From assembly GCF_007859315.1 (NCBI RefSeq), contig NZ_VOHA01000016.1, forward strand, positions 1-64,000: DNA of 64,000 bases. The letters are read 5' to 3'. Every line of letters begins with the position of its first letter. Within the stretch, counting starts at the first letter, position 1. This document shows positions 35,855 through 47,387 of this stretch, in pieces. The notes below the pieces were generated by a model. The model did not search any database, had not been told where the DNA came from, and was given only the letters and a program-made list of their open reading frames with translations. This DNA is from Reyranella sp. CPCC 100927. GTDB lineage: Bacteria; Pseudomonadota; Alphaproteobacteria; Reyranellales; Reyranellaceae. Both the position numbers and the translations under genes were made by a program.

Positions 35855-37444
35855 ATGAAACGTCGGCAGTTCCTCACGGGTGCGTCCCTGGCGGCAGGGT
35901 CGCTGCCGATTTTGGCGCGGCCCGGCCTGGCGCAGAAGTCGGCGGCCACGACGCTGCGGGTCATCCGCAACGGCAATCTGGCGTCGCTCGATCCCATCTG
36001 GACCACGGCTCCGCCGACCAAGGACTATGCCTTCCTCACCTTCGACCAGCTGCTGGCCGTCGACATGGCGTATGTGCCGCAGCCCCAGATGGCCGAGGGA
36101 TGGACGGTCGAGGACGAAGGCCGCACCTACCTGCTGGGCCTGCGCGAGGGCCTGAAATTCCACGACGGCGAGCCCGTGCGATCGGCCGACTGCATCGCCT
36201 CGATACAGCGCTGGGGTGCCCGCGACGGTTTCGGCCAACTGACGATGAAGTTCATCGACACGTTCGACGCGGTCGACGACCGGCGCTTCCGCATCAAGCT
36301 CAAGAAACCGTTCCCACTGCTGCCGGCGGCACTGGGCAAGTCGAGCTCGTCGCAGTGCTTCATCATGCCCGAGCGCATGGCCAAGACCGACCCGATGAAG
36401 GCGGTGACCGACACTATCGGCAGCGGTCCCTACCGGTTCCTGAAGGACGAATGGGTATCGGGCGCGCGCGCCGCCTGGGCCCGGTTCGACGGCTACATCC
36501 CACGCAAGGAACCGGTGAACGGCATTGCCGGTGGTCGCATCCCGGCCGTGGCGCGCGTGGCGTGGACGTTCATCAACGACTCATCGACCGCGATGGCCGC
36601 GCTCCAGGCCGGCGAGCAGGACTACTGGGATTCGCCGCCGCCCGACCTGCTTCCCATCCTCAGGGAAGATCGCAACATCGTGGTCGCGACACGCAACCCG
36701 ACCGGCAACTACTACATGTTGCAGCTCAACCACACGCAGCCGCCCTTCGACAACCCGCGAATCCGCCAGGCGGTCGCGATGGCCGTCGACCAGTCCGACT
36801 TCCTGAAAAGCGCGGTCTCCGATCCGGCGTTGATCAAGCCATGCTACAGCTACTATGGCGCCGACTCGCCCTACGCCAGCGAGGATGGCGCCGACATCCT
36901 GAAAGTCAGGAGCATCGACAAGGCCAGGACCGCCCTGAAAGACGCGGGCTACGCCGGCGAACCCGTGGTCATTCTCGGCGTCATGGATTCACCTGCCACC
37001 GCGGCGATGTGCCAGGTCGCTGAAGACCTGCTGCGGCGCATCGGCATGAACGTGAAGCTGGTGGCCATGGATTTCGCGACCCTGGCGCAACGCCGGGTCA
37101 GCCGCGAGCCGGTCGACAAGGGGGGCTGGAGCCTGTTCGTCACCGTGTGGACCGGGTCGGATATCGTCAATCCCGCCGTCCATCAGATGCTGCGCGCCGG
37201 CGGCCCGACGGCGTGGTTCGGGTGGCCGAACGACCCGCAGATGGAGTCGCTGCGCGATCAGTGGGCGAACGCGACGGACGCGGACGAACAGAAGCGTCTG
37301 GCGGTCATGCTGCAGGTCCAGGCCTTCAAGACCCTGCCCTACATTCCGCTGGGCTCGGTGCTGAACCAGGTCGCCTACCGCAGGAACGTGACGGGTGTGT
37401 TCCCCAGCCCGGTGTTCGCCTACTGGAACATCGCGAAGACCTGA
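35855..37444 (+). CDS. Peptide-type ABC transporter substrate-binding protein (family 5)
   Basis: 529 residues. The start MKRRQFLTG at 35855 is a twin-arginine-type signal ending near GLAQKS. Family 5 (DppA/OppA) features are TLRVIRNGNLASLDPIWTTAPP at the mature N-terminus, the signature region YLLGLREGLKFHDGEPVRSADCIASIQRW, and NPTGNYYMLQLNHTQPPFDNPRIRQAVAMAVDQ. It captures a peptide, nickel-chelate or similar solute in the periplasm. It heads an operon with two permeases, overlapping or 13 bp apart. No ATPase gene is present in this window after the permeases, so ATPase subunits must be supplied from elsewhere. Confidence 0.9.
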   Translation: MKRRQFLTGASLAAGSLPILARPGLAQKSAATTLRVIRNGNLASLDPIWTTAPPTKDYAFLTFDQLLAVDMAYVPQPQMAEGWTVEDEGRTYLLGLREGLKFHDGEPVRSADCIASIQRWGARDGFGQLTMKFIDTFDAVDDRRFRIKLKKPFPLLPAALGKSSSSQCFIMPERMAKTDPMKAVTDTIGSGPYRFLKDEWVSGARAAWARFDGYIPRKEPVNGIAGGRIPAVARVAWTFINDSSTAMAALQAGEQDYWDSPPPDLLPILREDRNIVVATRNPTGNYYMLQLNHTQPPFDNPRIRQAVAMAVDQSDFLKSAVSDPALIKPCYSYYGADSPYASEDGADILKVRSIDKARTALKDAGYAGEPVVILGVMDSPATAAMCQVAEDLLRRIGMNVKLVAMDFATLAQRRVSREPVDKGGWSLFVTVWTGSDIVNPAVHQMLRAGGPTAWFGWPNDPQMESLRDQWANATDADEQKRLAVMLQVQAFKTLPYIPLGSVLNQVAYRRNVTGVFPSPVFAYWNIAKT

Positions 37445-37457
37445 CGCGCGGCGCGCC

Positions 37458-38399
37458 ATGCTGGCCTACACCATTCGCCGGATCCTGATGGCCGTGCCCG
37501 TGATGGGCGTGGTGGCCGCCATCGTCTTCAGCCTGCTCTACCTCACGCCGGGTGATCCGGCGACGGTGTTGGCCGGCGACCAGGCGACGCCAGACCAGAT
37601 CGAGAAGATCCGCGCCGCGCTGGAGCTCGACCAGCCGCCGCACCGGCGCTTTGCCAGCTGGGCATGGCAGATGGTGAACGGCGACCTCGGCACATCGATC
37701 TTCAGCGGCGAGCCGGTGGCGCACATGATCGGGCAGCGCCTGCAGCCGACCTTCTCGCTGCTGATCCTGGCCGTCGTGATCTCGATTACCGTCGGCGTGC
37801 CGTTCGGCGTCGTTGCGGCAGCCCGCCGCGGCGGCTGGACCGACCGTGCCCTGGTCTATTTCTCCACGCTCGGTTTTTCGATTCCCTCGTTCATCGCCGG
37901 CTATGCATTGGCGTTCATCTTCGCCACCCAGTTGCGATGGCTGCCGGTGCAAGGCTTCGCGCCGCTGTCCGACGGCGTGCCGTCGTGGCTGCGCAGCCTG
38001 ATCCTGCCGGCGGTGACGCTGAGCCTGGTCTACGCCGCGCTCATCGGGCGGGTCACGCGGGCCTCGATGCTGGAGGTGCTGTCGGAAGACTACATCCGCA
38101 CGGCGCGCGCCAAAGGTCTGCCGCCGTGGCGCATCCTGTTCCGCCATGCCCTGCAGAACGCGGCCGTGCCCATCGTCACCATCATCGGCATCGGCATTGC
38201 CACGCTGATCGGCTCGGCTGTGATCACCGAGAACGTCTTCGCCATTCCCGGCATCGGCCGGTTGACGGTCGATGCCATCCTGCATCGCGACTATCCGATC
38301 ATCCAGGGCGTCGTGCTGCTGCTGAGCGCCGCCTATGTGCTGGTCAATGTCGCCGTCGACCTGTGCTACACGATGCTCGATCCGAGGATCCGGTATTGA
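37458..38399 (+). CDS. Peptide-type ABC permease, DppB/OppB family
   Basis: 313 residues with six membrane helices. It starts MLAYTIRRILMAVPVMGVV and has the DppB pattern YLTPGDPATVLAGDQATPDQIE in the large periplasmic loop, then the EAA loop EDYIRTARAKGLPPWRILFRHALQNAAVP, which contacts the ATPase. The ATG at 37458 is chosen by family alignment. It lies 13 bp after the binding-protein gene, and its TGA overlaps the TTG start of the partner permease. Confidence 0.9.
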   Translation: MLAYTIRRILMAVPVMGVVAAIVFSLLYLTPGDPATVLAGDQATPDQIEKIRAALELDQPPHRRFASWAWQMVNGDLGTSIFSGEPVAHMIGQRLQPTFSLLILAVVISITVGVPFGVVAAARRGGWTDRALVYFSTLGFSIPSFIAGYALAFIFATQLRWLPVQGFAPLSDGVPSWLRSLILPAVTLSLVYAALIGRVTRASMLEVLSEDYIRTARAKGLPPWRILFRHALQNAAVPIVTIIGIGIATLIGSAVITENVFAIPGIGRLTVDAILHRDYPIIQGVVLLLSAAYVLVNVAVDLCYTMLDPRIRY

Positions 38400-39301
38400 G
38401 CGACGGCACGCCGCGCGATCTGCATCCGGCGGCGCCAGGCGAACCGCTTCGCCTCTCGCTGCTGCGCCTCGGGACGCGCCTGGCCGTACTGCGGCGGCAC
38501 GCCGACCTTGTCATCGGCGGTGTGCTGCTGATGGCCGTGGTTGTTCTCGCCGTCGCGGGGCCGTCCCTGATCGACGCCGACCCGCGCGCATTGTCACCCG
38601 GCCGCCGCCTGCTGCCACCGTCAGCTCAGCACTGGTTCGGTACCGACCAGCTGGGGCGCGATCTGTTCGCGCGTGTGTTGCACGGGGCGCGGGTCTCGCT
38701 GCTCGTCGGTGTCGCGGTCGCCGCGCTGTCGTCCCTGCTGGGAGCGGCCGTCGGCATGCTGTCGGCTTCGGATCGGCGGCTCGATGCGGTGGTGATGCGC
38801 GTGATGGACGGCGTCATGTCCATCCCGGCCATCCTGCTGGCGATCGCGCTGATGGCCGTCACGGGCGGTTCGGTGCTCAACGTGATCATCGCCGTCACCA
38901 TCGTCGAAGTGCCGCGGGTGGCGCGCCTGATCCGTGGCATCGTGCTGACGCTACGGGAACAGCCTTACGTCGAAGCCGCAATATCGGTGGGAACGACGTG
39001 GCCGAGGATCGTGGTCCGGCACCTGCTGCCGGGCATCGTCGCCCCGCTGATCGTACAGGCCACCTTCGTGTGGGCGACGGCCATGTTGCTGGAGGCCGGC
39101 CTGTCGTTCATCGGCGCCGGTACGCCGCCGACAACGCCGTCGTGGGGCAACATCATGGCCGACGGCCGCGCGCTGTGGCAGATCCGCCCGACCCTGATTT
39201 TCTTCCCGGCCGTGTTCCTGTCGGTGACCTTGCTGGCGGTCAACATGCTGGGCGACGGGCTGCGCGACCTGCTCGACCCGACCCAGAAACGCGATCCTTG
39301 A
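38396..39301 (+). CDS. Peptide-type ABC permease, DppC/OppC family
   Basis: 301 residues. The N-terminal cytoplasmic arm is followed by six helices. The DppC hallmark HWFGTDQLGRDLFARVLHGARVSLLVG is present, and the EAA loop reads REQPYVEAAISVGTTWPRIVVRHLLPGIVAP. The start is TTG at 38396, overlapping the TGA of the DppB-type gene (TTGA), so the genes are translationally coupled. No later start precedes the first membrane helix without truncating it. It is the last transporter gene; a LysR-type regulator follows 58 bp downstream. Confidence 0.88.
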   Translation: MSDGTPRDLHPAAPGEPLRLSLLRLGTRLAVLRRHADLVIGGVLLMAVVVLAVAGPSLIDADPRALSPGRRLLPPSAQHWFGTDQLGRDLFARVLHGARVSLLVGVAVAALSSLLGAAVGMLSASDRRLDAVVMRVMDGVMSIPAILLAIALMAVTGGSVLNVIIAVTIVEVPRVARLIRGIVLTLREQPYVEAAISVGTTWPRIVVRHLLPGIVAPLIVQATFVWATAMLLEAGLSFIGAGTPPTTPSWGNIMADGRALWQIRPTLIFFPAVFLSVTLLAVNMLGDGLRDLLDPTQKRDP

Positions 39302-39359
39302 AAGTCTCTACCGGGAAGATCGGAAAGCGCTGCTTGATCGGCTTGTAAGGAAAAGTCGT

Positions 39360-41306
39360 TTGTCCGCATTCGCGTGCGTCCGCGATGGTGGCCGCACAGA
39401 CGTGTTGGCCGAGGCGATGTTTCCTGCGACGAGCGATGCGGTCCGTTCCCGGTCGGTGATCACATTCACGCAGATCGGCACCTTCCTCGCGCTCGTCCGC
39501 GAAGGCAGTGTCGTGCGTGCCGCCGCGTCCCTGGGTCTGGGGCGTTCGACCGTCAGCGCCCATGCCAAGCTGGTTGCCGACGACATCGGGCACCAGCACT
39601 TCCGTCGCAGCAACTCGGCGCGTGTCCTGCCCACCGAGGCCGGCCTGGAAACGTACAATCGGTTCCGGACGCTACTGGCGCACGCGACCTTCTGCGCCCG
39701 GTTCTTCCGCAGCGGCCGCGCGACACCGACGTTCACTCCCATCCTGCTGCCGTCAGGCTTTCCCGGTTCCCTGCTCGATCGGGCGGTCGACCGGATCGCG
39801 GCCCAGCTGGCAATGCAGCGGCCGGACATCTGCCTGCTGCCAACCTATGTGAGGGACAATCCTGCCGCCGGTGATCTGGGTTTCACCTCCGGCGCGACCG
39901 GCACGCTGTCGGCCGCGGATCGCTGGCTGTTGATCCGTGCCGGCCGGCAGAACAGTGACGAGGCTGCCGGCGTCGGGCTGGACGCACTGGCCGACGTAAA
40001 ACTCCACGCCCCACACCTGCCGGCGGACGCGCGCGCACGCCTGTCAGCGCTGGCCACGCAGGCGAAGACCACCGTCGCATGGTCCGATGACACGCTTGCC
40101 GGCGTCCTGGCCGAGATCGCGCTCACGCCCGGCACGGCTGCGATCATCCCGGCGAGCCTGTTCAACCCCAGCCTGGTCGACGAGCAGTTTACCGTCGCGC
40201 GTGTCGAGACGACGCACCTCGACCCGGTTCTGGCGGTCACCGGTGGCGCATTCCCAGACATCGCCCGGTTGCTGCGCGACGCGGTGCAGGCATCGCTCGA
40301 CCAGCCTTCCGGCGTTCCGTTCCCCGTGCCGCAAACCCGGCCGCTGTCCTTGAAATACTGCCGATCGTTCATGGTCCTCTACGAGGAAGGCAATGTCGGC
40401 CGCGCGGCACGACGGCTGTCGATCGTACAGCCGGCGTTGACCGTGCAGTTGCACCACATCGAGGCGCAGGCGGGCTGTCGGCTGTTCGATCGCTCCCATC
40501 AGGGACTGCGCGCGACCGATCGCGCCGCCGCGTTGCACCACCTGCTGCGGCCGCTGATGGCGCGTTTCAGCGCGACGCTGCGCCATCTGCGCGCGACGGC
40601 CGACAAACGCGCAATGCCGATCCGGATCGGCATGATTCCGGCGCTCGACGACGAAAGCCTGATGTCGCAAGGGTTCGCCGCGGCCTTGCACAGTTGGTCC
40701 CGCCAGCATCCCGACGATGTGCTGCGCGTCATGGAGGGGTACTCCGGCACGCTGATGCGGTGGTTGCAGCGCGGTCTGGTCGATTTCGCCCTTGTCGACC
40801 GATACGTCGCCGATCCCGACCTGGCGCTCGAGGTGATCGTTGAAGACACGCTGGCCGTCGTCACGAGCGCCGCGTCAGGCCTGCTGCCGCCGGGCCCGGT
40901 CAGCCTCGGGCAGGTGCCGCGCCTGCCGTTGTTGCTGCCGTCCAGCCGACACGGCCTTCGCACGCTGCTGATGCACAGCCTCGGCCGCCATGGACTGACG
41001 CTGCAGCCCCGGATCGAGGTCGATTCGATGGCCGCCTGCCTCAATCTGGTGAAGATCGGCGACTGCGCCACGATCCTGCCGACCGGCTCCGTGAACAGGA
41101 GCCGCCATCGGCGGGGCCTTGCCATCCACGAGATCAAGGATCCGCAGATCGTGCGCTCGGTCTGCCTGGCGCGGGCGCGCAGCAAGCCGTACCGTGACGC
41201 CGAAACCGCATTTCTGGTCGAACTCCGGCAAGCCTTCGCAAGTCCGGCGCTCCACACCGGGCAGCCGCTGCTTCCATTCCTCGCAGCCATGCCGCTCGCC
41301 TCGTAA
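39360..41306 (+). CDS. Tandem double LysR-type regulator in a single polypeptide
   Basis: 648 residues made of two LysR-type units in one chain. The first helix-turn-helix is at about 34-93 (FTQIGTFLALVREGSVVRAA, GRSTVSAHAKLVADDIGHQHF) with an effector domain to about 320. The second is at about 328-390 (LKYCRSFMVLYEEGNVGRAA, QPALTVQLHHIEAQAGCRLFDR) with a second effector domain to the end. A normal LysR regulator is about 300 residues with one such unit. The TTG at 39360 has GGAA upstream; an ATG 19 codons later is possible. It lies between a peptide ABC importer and an NtaA-type monooxygenase and may regulate both. The first unit is more divergent. Confidence 0.85.
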   Translation: MSAFACVRDGGRTDVLAEAMFPATSDAVRSRSVITFTQIGTFLALVREGSVVRAAASLGLGRSTVSAHAKLVADDIGHQHFRRSNSARVLPTEAGLETYNRFRTLLAHATFCARFFRSGRATPTFTPILLPSGFPGSLLDRAVDRIAAQLAMQRPDICLLPTYVRDNPAAGDLGFTSGATGTLSAADRWLLIRAGRQNSDEAAGVGLDALADVKLHAPHLPADARARLSALATQAKTTVAWSDDTLAGVLAEIALTPGTAAIIPASLFNPSLVDEQFTVARVETTHLDPVLAVTGGAFPDIARLLRDAVQASLDQPSGVPFPVPQTRPLSLKYCRSFMVLYEEGNVGRAARRLSIVQPALTVQLHHIEAQAGCRLFDRSHQGLRATDRAAALHHLLRPLMARFSATLRHLRATADKRAMPIRIGMIPALDDESLMSQGFAAALHSWSRQHPDDVLRVMEGYSGTLMRWLQRGLVDFALVDRYVADPDLALEVIVEDTLAVVTSAASGLLPPGPVSLGQVPRLPLLLPSSRHGLRTLLMHSLGRHGLTLQPRIEVDSMAACLNLVKIGDCATILPTGSVNRSRHRRGLAIHEIKDPQIVRSVCLARARSKPYRDAETAFLVELRQAFASPALHTGQPLLPFLAAMPLAS

Positions 41307-41308
41307 CG

Positions 41309-41343
41309 GCCGGGGTCGCCGGCATGCCGTTCCCGCTTTTTTT
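41309..41343 (+). terminator. Possible terminator after the double LysR gene
   Basis: GCCGG (41309-41313) and CCGGC (41319-41323) form a short stem, and a run of seven T follows at 41337-41343. The 13-nt distance between stem and T-run is longer than usual, so intrinsic termination is uncertain. Confidence 0.3.
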
Positions 41344-41429
41344 ATGAGACGTGCCGCGCGTTTGCATGAACCGGCACCAGGGATCGCGGGCAAAGTCCCG
41401 CCGCGTCGGTCAATGCGGAGTGCCGTCCC

Positions 41430-42731
41430 ATGAGCAAGTTCCATCTCGGCTGGTTTCTCGGACCCGGCATCACGATCCAAGGCTGGAACGAGCCCGGGTT
41501 CGGTCACGGCTACGACTGGACGAAGCCCGACCTGTACCAGGACGCCGTGCGCGCCCTGGAGCGGGCGCGCTTCGATGTGCTGATCCTCGAGGACTCCTCG
41601 GCGGTGCCCTACACCTACAAGGGCAGCATGGACTTCTACCTGAAGCACGCCACCATGACGCCGAAGTTCGATCCGGTGATGCTGACGCCCTACCTGATCG
41701 CGGCGACCCGGCATATCGGCCTGGCGCCGACCCTGACGACGACATTCTACCCGCCGTGGCTGCTGGCCCGCAGCCTGTCGACGCTGGACCACTTCTCGAA
41801 CGGCCGCATCGCCTGGAACATCGTCACCGCCACCAGCGACGCGGCGGCGCAGAACTACGGCTTGGACAAGCAGATCGAGCATGACCTGCGCTATGACATG
41901 GCCGACGAATACGTCGACCTGGTCAGCCAGTTGTGGGATGCCTGGGAGCCGGAGGCCGTGGTGATGGACGAGGCCACCCACACCTTCATCGACCCCGCCA
42001 AGGTGAAGGCCGTCCACTTCGAGGGCAAATTCTACAAGTCGCGCGGTCCGCTCAACGTGCCGCGCTCGCCGCAGGGCCGGCCGGTGTTCGTGGCCCCGGG
42101 CGGCTCGCCGCGCGGGCGACAATTCAGCGGCCGCAATGCCGAGATCGTCCTGGCCGGCGGCGAGACCATCGCCGACATGAAGGACTATCGCGACGAGGTG
42201 CACCGCCACGCCACCGCGCTCGGCCGCGATCCCGCCAAGATCAAGACCCTGTTCACGTGCGTGCCGACGGTCGTGAAGAGTGCTGACGAGGTCGACGACA
42301 CCCGGAAGATGTTGGCGCAGGTGCGCCAGAAGCACGTCGAGCGCGGCCTGGCCGCGATGTCGTTCCTGTCCGGCATCGACTTTTCAACATTCGATCTCGA
42401 CACGCCGGTACCCGAGATCAAGACCAACGGCATGCAGACCCTGCTGCGCACCTTCAAGAACGCCGGTCCCGATGCCACCTTGCGCGACATCGTGACCAAA
42501 CCCAACGGCCAGGGCTTCACCCACATGGTGGGCACCGCGGACCAGATCGCGGGCCAGATGCAGGAGGCCATGGAGGAAATTGGTGGCGACGGCTTTCTCG
42601 TCGTCGGCCACTTCAAGCCGAAGTACATCCAGTCGATCGTGGACGAGCTTGTCCCCGCGCTGTGGAAGCGACAGCTGACGCGGCGCGAGTACGAGCACAC
42701 GCACTTCCGCGACAACCTGCTGGCGTTCTGA
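41430..42731 (+). CDS. LLM-class FMN-dependent monooxygenase, NtaA/SnaA/DszA family
   Basis: 433 residues, the usual length for this family of FMNH2-dependent, two-component monooxygenases. It begins HLGWFLGPGITIQGW and contains LEDSSAVPY, FYPPWLLARSLSTLDHFSNGRIAWNIVT (active-site region), EYVDLVSQLWDAWEP and PQGRPVFVAPGGSPRGRQF. Relatives oxidise nitrilotriacetate, dibenzothiophene sulfone, pristinamycin intermediates or sulfonates. Following a peptide-type ABC importer and a double LysR regulator, the substrate is probably imported by that transporter. No flavin reductase gene is adjacent. The start at 41430 leads a full-length family N-terminus. Confidence 0.88.
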   Translation: MSKFHLGWFLGPGITIQGWNEPGFGHGYDWTKPDLYQDAVRALERARFDVLILEDSSAVPYTYKGSMDFYLKHATMTPKFDPVMLTPYLIAATRHIGLAPTLTTTFYPPWLLARSLSTLDHFSNGRIAWNIVTATSDAAAQNYGLDKQIEHDLRYDMADEYVDLVSQLWDAWEPEAVVMDEATHTFIDPAKVKAVHFEGKFYKSRGPLNVPRSPQGRPVFVAPGGSPRGRQFSGRNAEIVLAGGETIADMKDYRDEVHRHATALGRDPAKIKTLFTCVPTVVKSADEVDDTRKMLAQVRQKHVERGLAAMSFLSGIDFSTFDLDTPVPEIKTNGMQTLLRTFKNAGPDATLRDIVTKPNGQGFTHMVGTADQIAGQMQEAMEEIGGDGFLVVGHFKPKYIQSIVDELVPALWKRQLTRREYEHTHFRDNLLAF

Positions 42732-42879
42732 GTTTCTGCCGATACCGGACCGTCCAGCCTGGGCGGCCATCGCCGCCATCGTGTGTCGAGCGCGCCCCGC
42801 TCCCGGCGGATCTGCATGATGCGGCCCACCGCCGGTTCGTCGCGACCGTCGCCCCCGCGCAGCGACGCTGGCGCGAGGT

Positions 42880-42910
42880 CTCGGCCTCTCCCTGGCGGGG
42901 AGAGGCCGAG
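42880..42910. repeat. 13-bp perfect hairpin between convergent genes
   Basis: CTCGGCCTCTCCC (42880-42892) pairs perfectly with GGGAGAGGCCGAG (42898-42910) around TGGCG. It lies between the monooxygenase stop and the thiC stop. No T-tract follows on either strand, so a REP-like or bidirectional transcription barrier is more likely than a classical terminator. The rest of the 201-bp gap shows nothing else. Confidence 0.6.
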
Positions 42911-42932
42911 AGGCAATGGCCGCATGCGAATG

Positions 42933-44958
<2,026 letters not shown>

Positions 44959-45353
44959 AATCGAGCGCACCGTCGTCCGATGCGGCGCAACTGTCAAGGG
45001 CCGCCGCGATGGTAAGCGCGCAGCGCAGGATGCCCGACTGTGTCTCGCTGCTTGCAGCGGTACGTCCAATCGCAACCTGTCGCGCGTGGCGTCGACACTG
45101 GCACCGAACCGTGGGGTGGCGGTGGCCTGCACACCGTGGTACGACCTGAACAATCACCTAGAATGTAGAATGGCGTAGGCGGCTACGAGTGGCCACGCGA
45201 TGACGGGGTGCGCGGTGCAGACCGGAGGGGTTTCATCGTTCGGTCCTTTCAGCCTGGTTGGGAGTGAAAGACTCCTCACCGGGGAAGGCGTAGTCGTGCC
45301 ATCGGCTGCGTGGGACGACAGTCCTCACGCCCAGGCGCGGTAGGGCCGCCGAC
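44959..45353. other. 395-bp gap between the riboswitch and the first winged-helix/TPR gene
   Basis: No gene is visible. It should hold the thiC promoter on the minus strand. Near the other end, CTTTCA (45246-45251) and TGAAAG (45265-45270) form an inverted repeat about 85-105 bp before the GTG at 45354 and could be an operator. The 18-bp repeat found before other genes of the 51-63 kb region is absent here. Confidence 0.35.
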
Positions 45354-46940
45354 GTGCAGTACAGGTTTGAAGACTACGTGCTCGACCCCGAACGACGTGA
45401 GCTCACGCGCGGCGTCGAGACAGTCGCCGTTGGGCCCAAGATCTTCGACCTGCTGCTCTACCTGGTGCAGCACCGTGACCGCGTCGTCAGCAAGGATGAC
45501 CTGCTGCAAGCCGTGTGGGATGGGCGGATCGTCTCAGAATCAACCCTGACCAGCCATATCAATGGCCTGCGCAAGGCGATCGGTGACAACGGCGAGACGC
45601 AGCGCCTGATCCGGACAGCGTCGCGCAAGGGGTTCCGGTTTGTTGGCGACGTCCGGGAGGAGACCCGGGCATCCGATGGCGGCGTCCCACTCGAGACCGG
45701 AACCGCCGGATCGAACAAGACGATCACGCCGGTGCTCGCCCTTCCCGACAAGCCGTCCATCGCGGTGTTGGCGTTCCAGAACCTGAGTGGCGATCCGCAG
45801 CAGGAATACTTCGCCGACGGCGTGGTGGAGGATATCATCACGGCGCTGTCGCGCATCGGCTGGCTGTTCGTCATCGCCCGCAATTCAAGCTTCACCTACA
45901 AGGGCCGGGCGGTCGATGTGAAACAGGTGGGCCGCGAGCTCGGTGTGCGCTACGTGCTGGAAGGCAGCATGCGCAAGGCTGCCAACCGCGTGCGCATCAC
46001 GGGGCAGCTCATCGATGCGACGACCGGGGCGCATATCTGGGCGGACCGCTTCGAAAGCGCCCTCGACGACATCTTCGAGGTGCAGGATCGGATGGCCGAG
46101 GGAGTCGTCGGCGTCATCGCGCCACAAGTGGAACGGGCGGAGATCGAGCGCGCGATGCGCAAGCCGACCGGAAGCCTGGACGCCTACGATTGCTATCTCC
46201 GGGCGCTGCCGCACTTCCACGCCCTGACCCGCGAGGGCGTGGATCAAGCGCTTGCGCTGCTCGATCGGGCCGTTGCCATCGACCCGCACTTTGCACTGGC
46301 GAAGGCGCTGGCCGCGCGCTGCTACGCGTGGCGAAATCCCCACGGCTGGGCCACCGCGCCGGAAGCCGAAAAAGCCACCGCGGCACGGCTTGGTCAGGAG
46401 GCGTTGCGGGATGGCGCGGACGACCCGACCGTGCTGTGGATGGTGGGCTTTGCACTGTGGCAGCTTCGCATCGACCCCGAGCGGGCGCTCGCGCTGTACG
46501 ACAGGTCGCTCGCCCTGAATGCGAACGGCGCGCAGGCGCTAGGCCTTCGCGGCTGGGCACTGGCGACCGCAGGGCAGCCCGACGAAGCCCTCCCACCACT
46601 TCTCAAAGCCATCCGACTGAGCCCATACGATCCGGAAGCATTCTTTACCATGACCGCCATCGGATGCACCCACCTCCTGGCCGAACGCTTCGATGAGGCC
46701 GTCACATGGACGTCCCGCGCGCTCAGGGAGCGGCCATTCTTTGCACCGGCGCTTCGCTTCCATGCGGCATGCCTGATCGGGCTCGGTCGCGTGCAGGAGG
46801 CACGCGATACGATCGCGCATCTGCTGCAACAGGAGCCTACATTGACTGTTTCAGCCTTGCGCCGGCGGGCGCCTATTTTTGATGCAAAGCTGATGGATGC
46901 TTATCTAGATGGCCTGCGAAAGGCGGGGTTGCCCGAGTAA
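45354..46940 (+). CDS. Winged-helix/TPR regulator, paralog 1
   Basis: 528 residues. Residues 1-100 are an OmpR/CadC-type winged helix (FEDYVLDPERRELTRG, FDLLLYLVQHRDRVVSKDDLL, SESTLTSHINGLRKAIGD, TASRKGFRFVGDV). About 125-240 is a TolB N-terminal-like domain (DKPSIAVLAFQNLSGDPQQEYF, ELGVRYVLEGSMRKA). From about 250 a chain of TPR-like helical repeats runs to the C-terminus. No membrane segment is visible, so it is cytoplasmic, unlike CadC or ToxR. The GTG at 45354 follows GGTAGGG. Two close paralogs occur at 59661 and 63531. The targets and signal are unknown. Confidence 0.85.
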   Translation: MQYRFEDYVLDPERRELTRGVETVAVGPKIFDLLLYLVQHRDRVVSKDDLLQAVWDGRIVSESTLTSHINGLRKAIGDNGETQRLIRTASRKGFRFVGDVREETRASDGGVPLETGTAGSNKTITPVLALPDKPSIAVLAFQNLSGDPQQEYFADGVVEDIITALSRIGWLFVIARNSSFTYKGRAVDVKQVGRELGVRYVLEGSMRKAANRVRITGQLIDATTGAHIWADRFESALDDIFEVQDRMAEGVVGVIAPQVERAEIERAMRKPTGSLDAYDCYLRALPHFHALTREGVDQALALLDRAVAIDPHFALAKALAARCYAWRNPHGWATAPEAEKATAARLGQEALRDGADDPTVLWMVGFALWQLRIDPERALALYDRSLALNANGAQALGLRGWALATAGQPDEALPPLLKAIRLSPYDPEAFFTMTAIGCTHLLAERFDEAVTWTSRALRERPFFAPALRFHAACLIGLGRVQEARDTIAHLLQQEPTLTVSALRRRAPIFDAKLMDAYLDGLRKAGLPE

Positions 46941-46946
46941 GGCCGG

Positions 46947-47387
46947 CTAAGCACACGCGGCTTTTGCAGCGTGTGCTTGGCGGATTGCCCAGAGGGTCAA
47001 CATCGCCCCGAAAATTGCTGGCAGGCTGACGCCTGCAAAATCGCGCAGGATGGCCGATGGCGAACAGATGCCGACGGCCACCTCCCACAGATGGAAGACG
47101 GCGTGCGCGCTCAGCCACAGCGTCGCGGCGGCCCACAGCCCGATGCGGCGTTCCGATCGGAACATGCCGATGCCGAAAGCCACACTCAGGAACAGCTGGA
47201 TGATCCCGATATCGCGAATGAAGTGCTGATTGTAGAAGCCGGTCTCGGTCACGCCCGGCACGGCGTAGTACCACGTCTCCGGCGCGACGAGCATGAAGAG
47301 GCCGTTCGCGCTGAGGAAGATGCCGTTGAACGCCACCATCGTCATGATCACGATTCGGATGGCGAGTTTGTCTTGTGTGGCCGTCAT
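46947..47387 (-). CDS. Four-helix membrane protein, function unknown
   Basis: 146 residues with four hydrophobic segments (IRIVIMTMVAFNGIFLSANGLFMLV, IGIIQLFLSVAFGIGMF, GLWAAATLWLSAHAVFHLWEVAVGI and LPAIFGAMLTLWAI). Between the first and second is APETWYYAVPGVTETGFYNQHFIRDIG, seen in small membrane proteins of alphaproteobacteria whose function I do not know. The ATG at 47387 has GGAAGGG upstream. It converges with the winged-helix/TPR gene with only 6 bp between, and its start overlaps the end of a short Tat-type fragment. Confidence 0.65.
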   Translation of the reverse strand: MTATQDKLAIRIVIMTMVAFNGIFLSANGLFMLVAPETWYYAVPGVTETGFYNQHFIRDIGIIQLFLSVAFGIGMFRSERRIGLWAAATLWLSAHAVFHLWEVAVGICSPSAILRDFAGVSLPAIFGAMLTLWAIRQAHAAKAACA

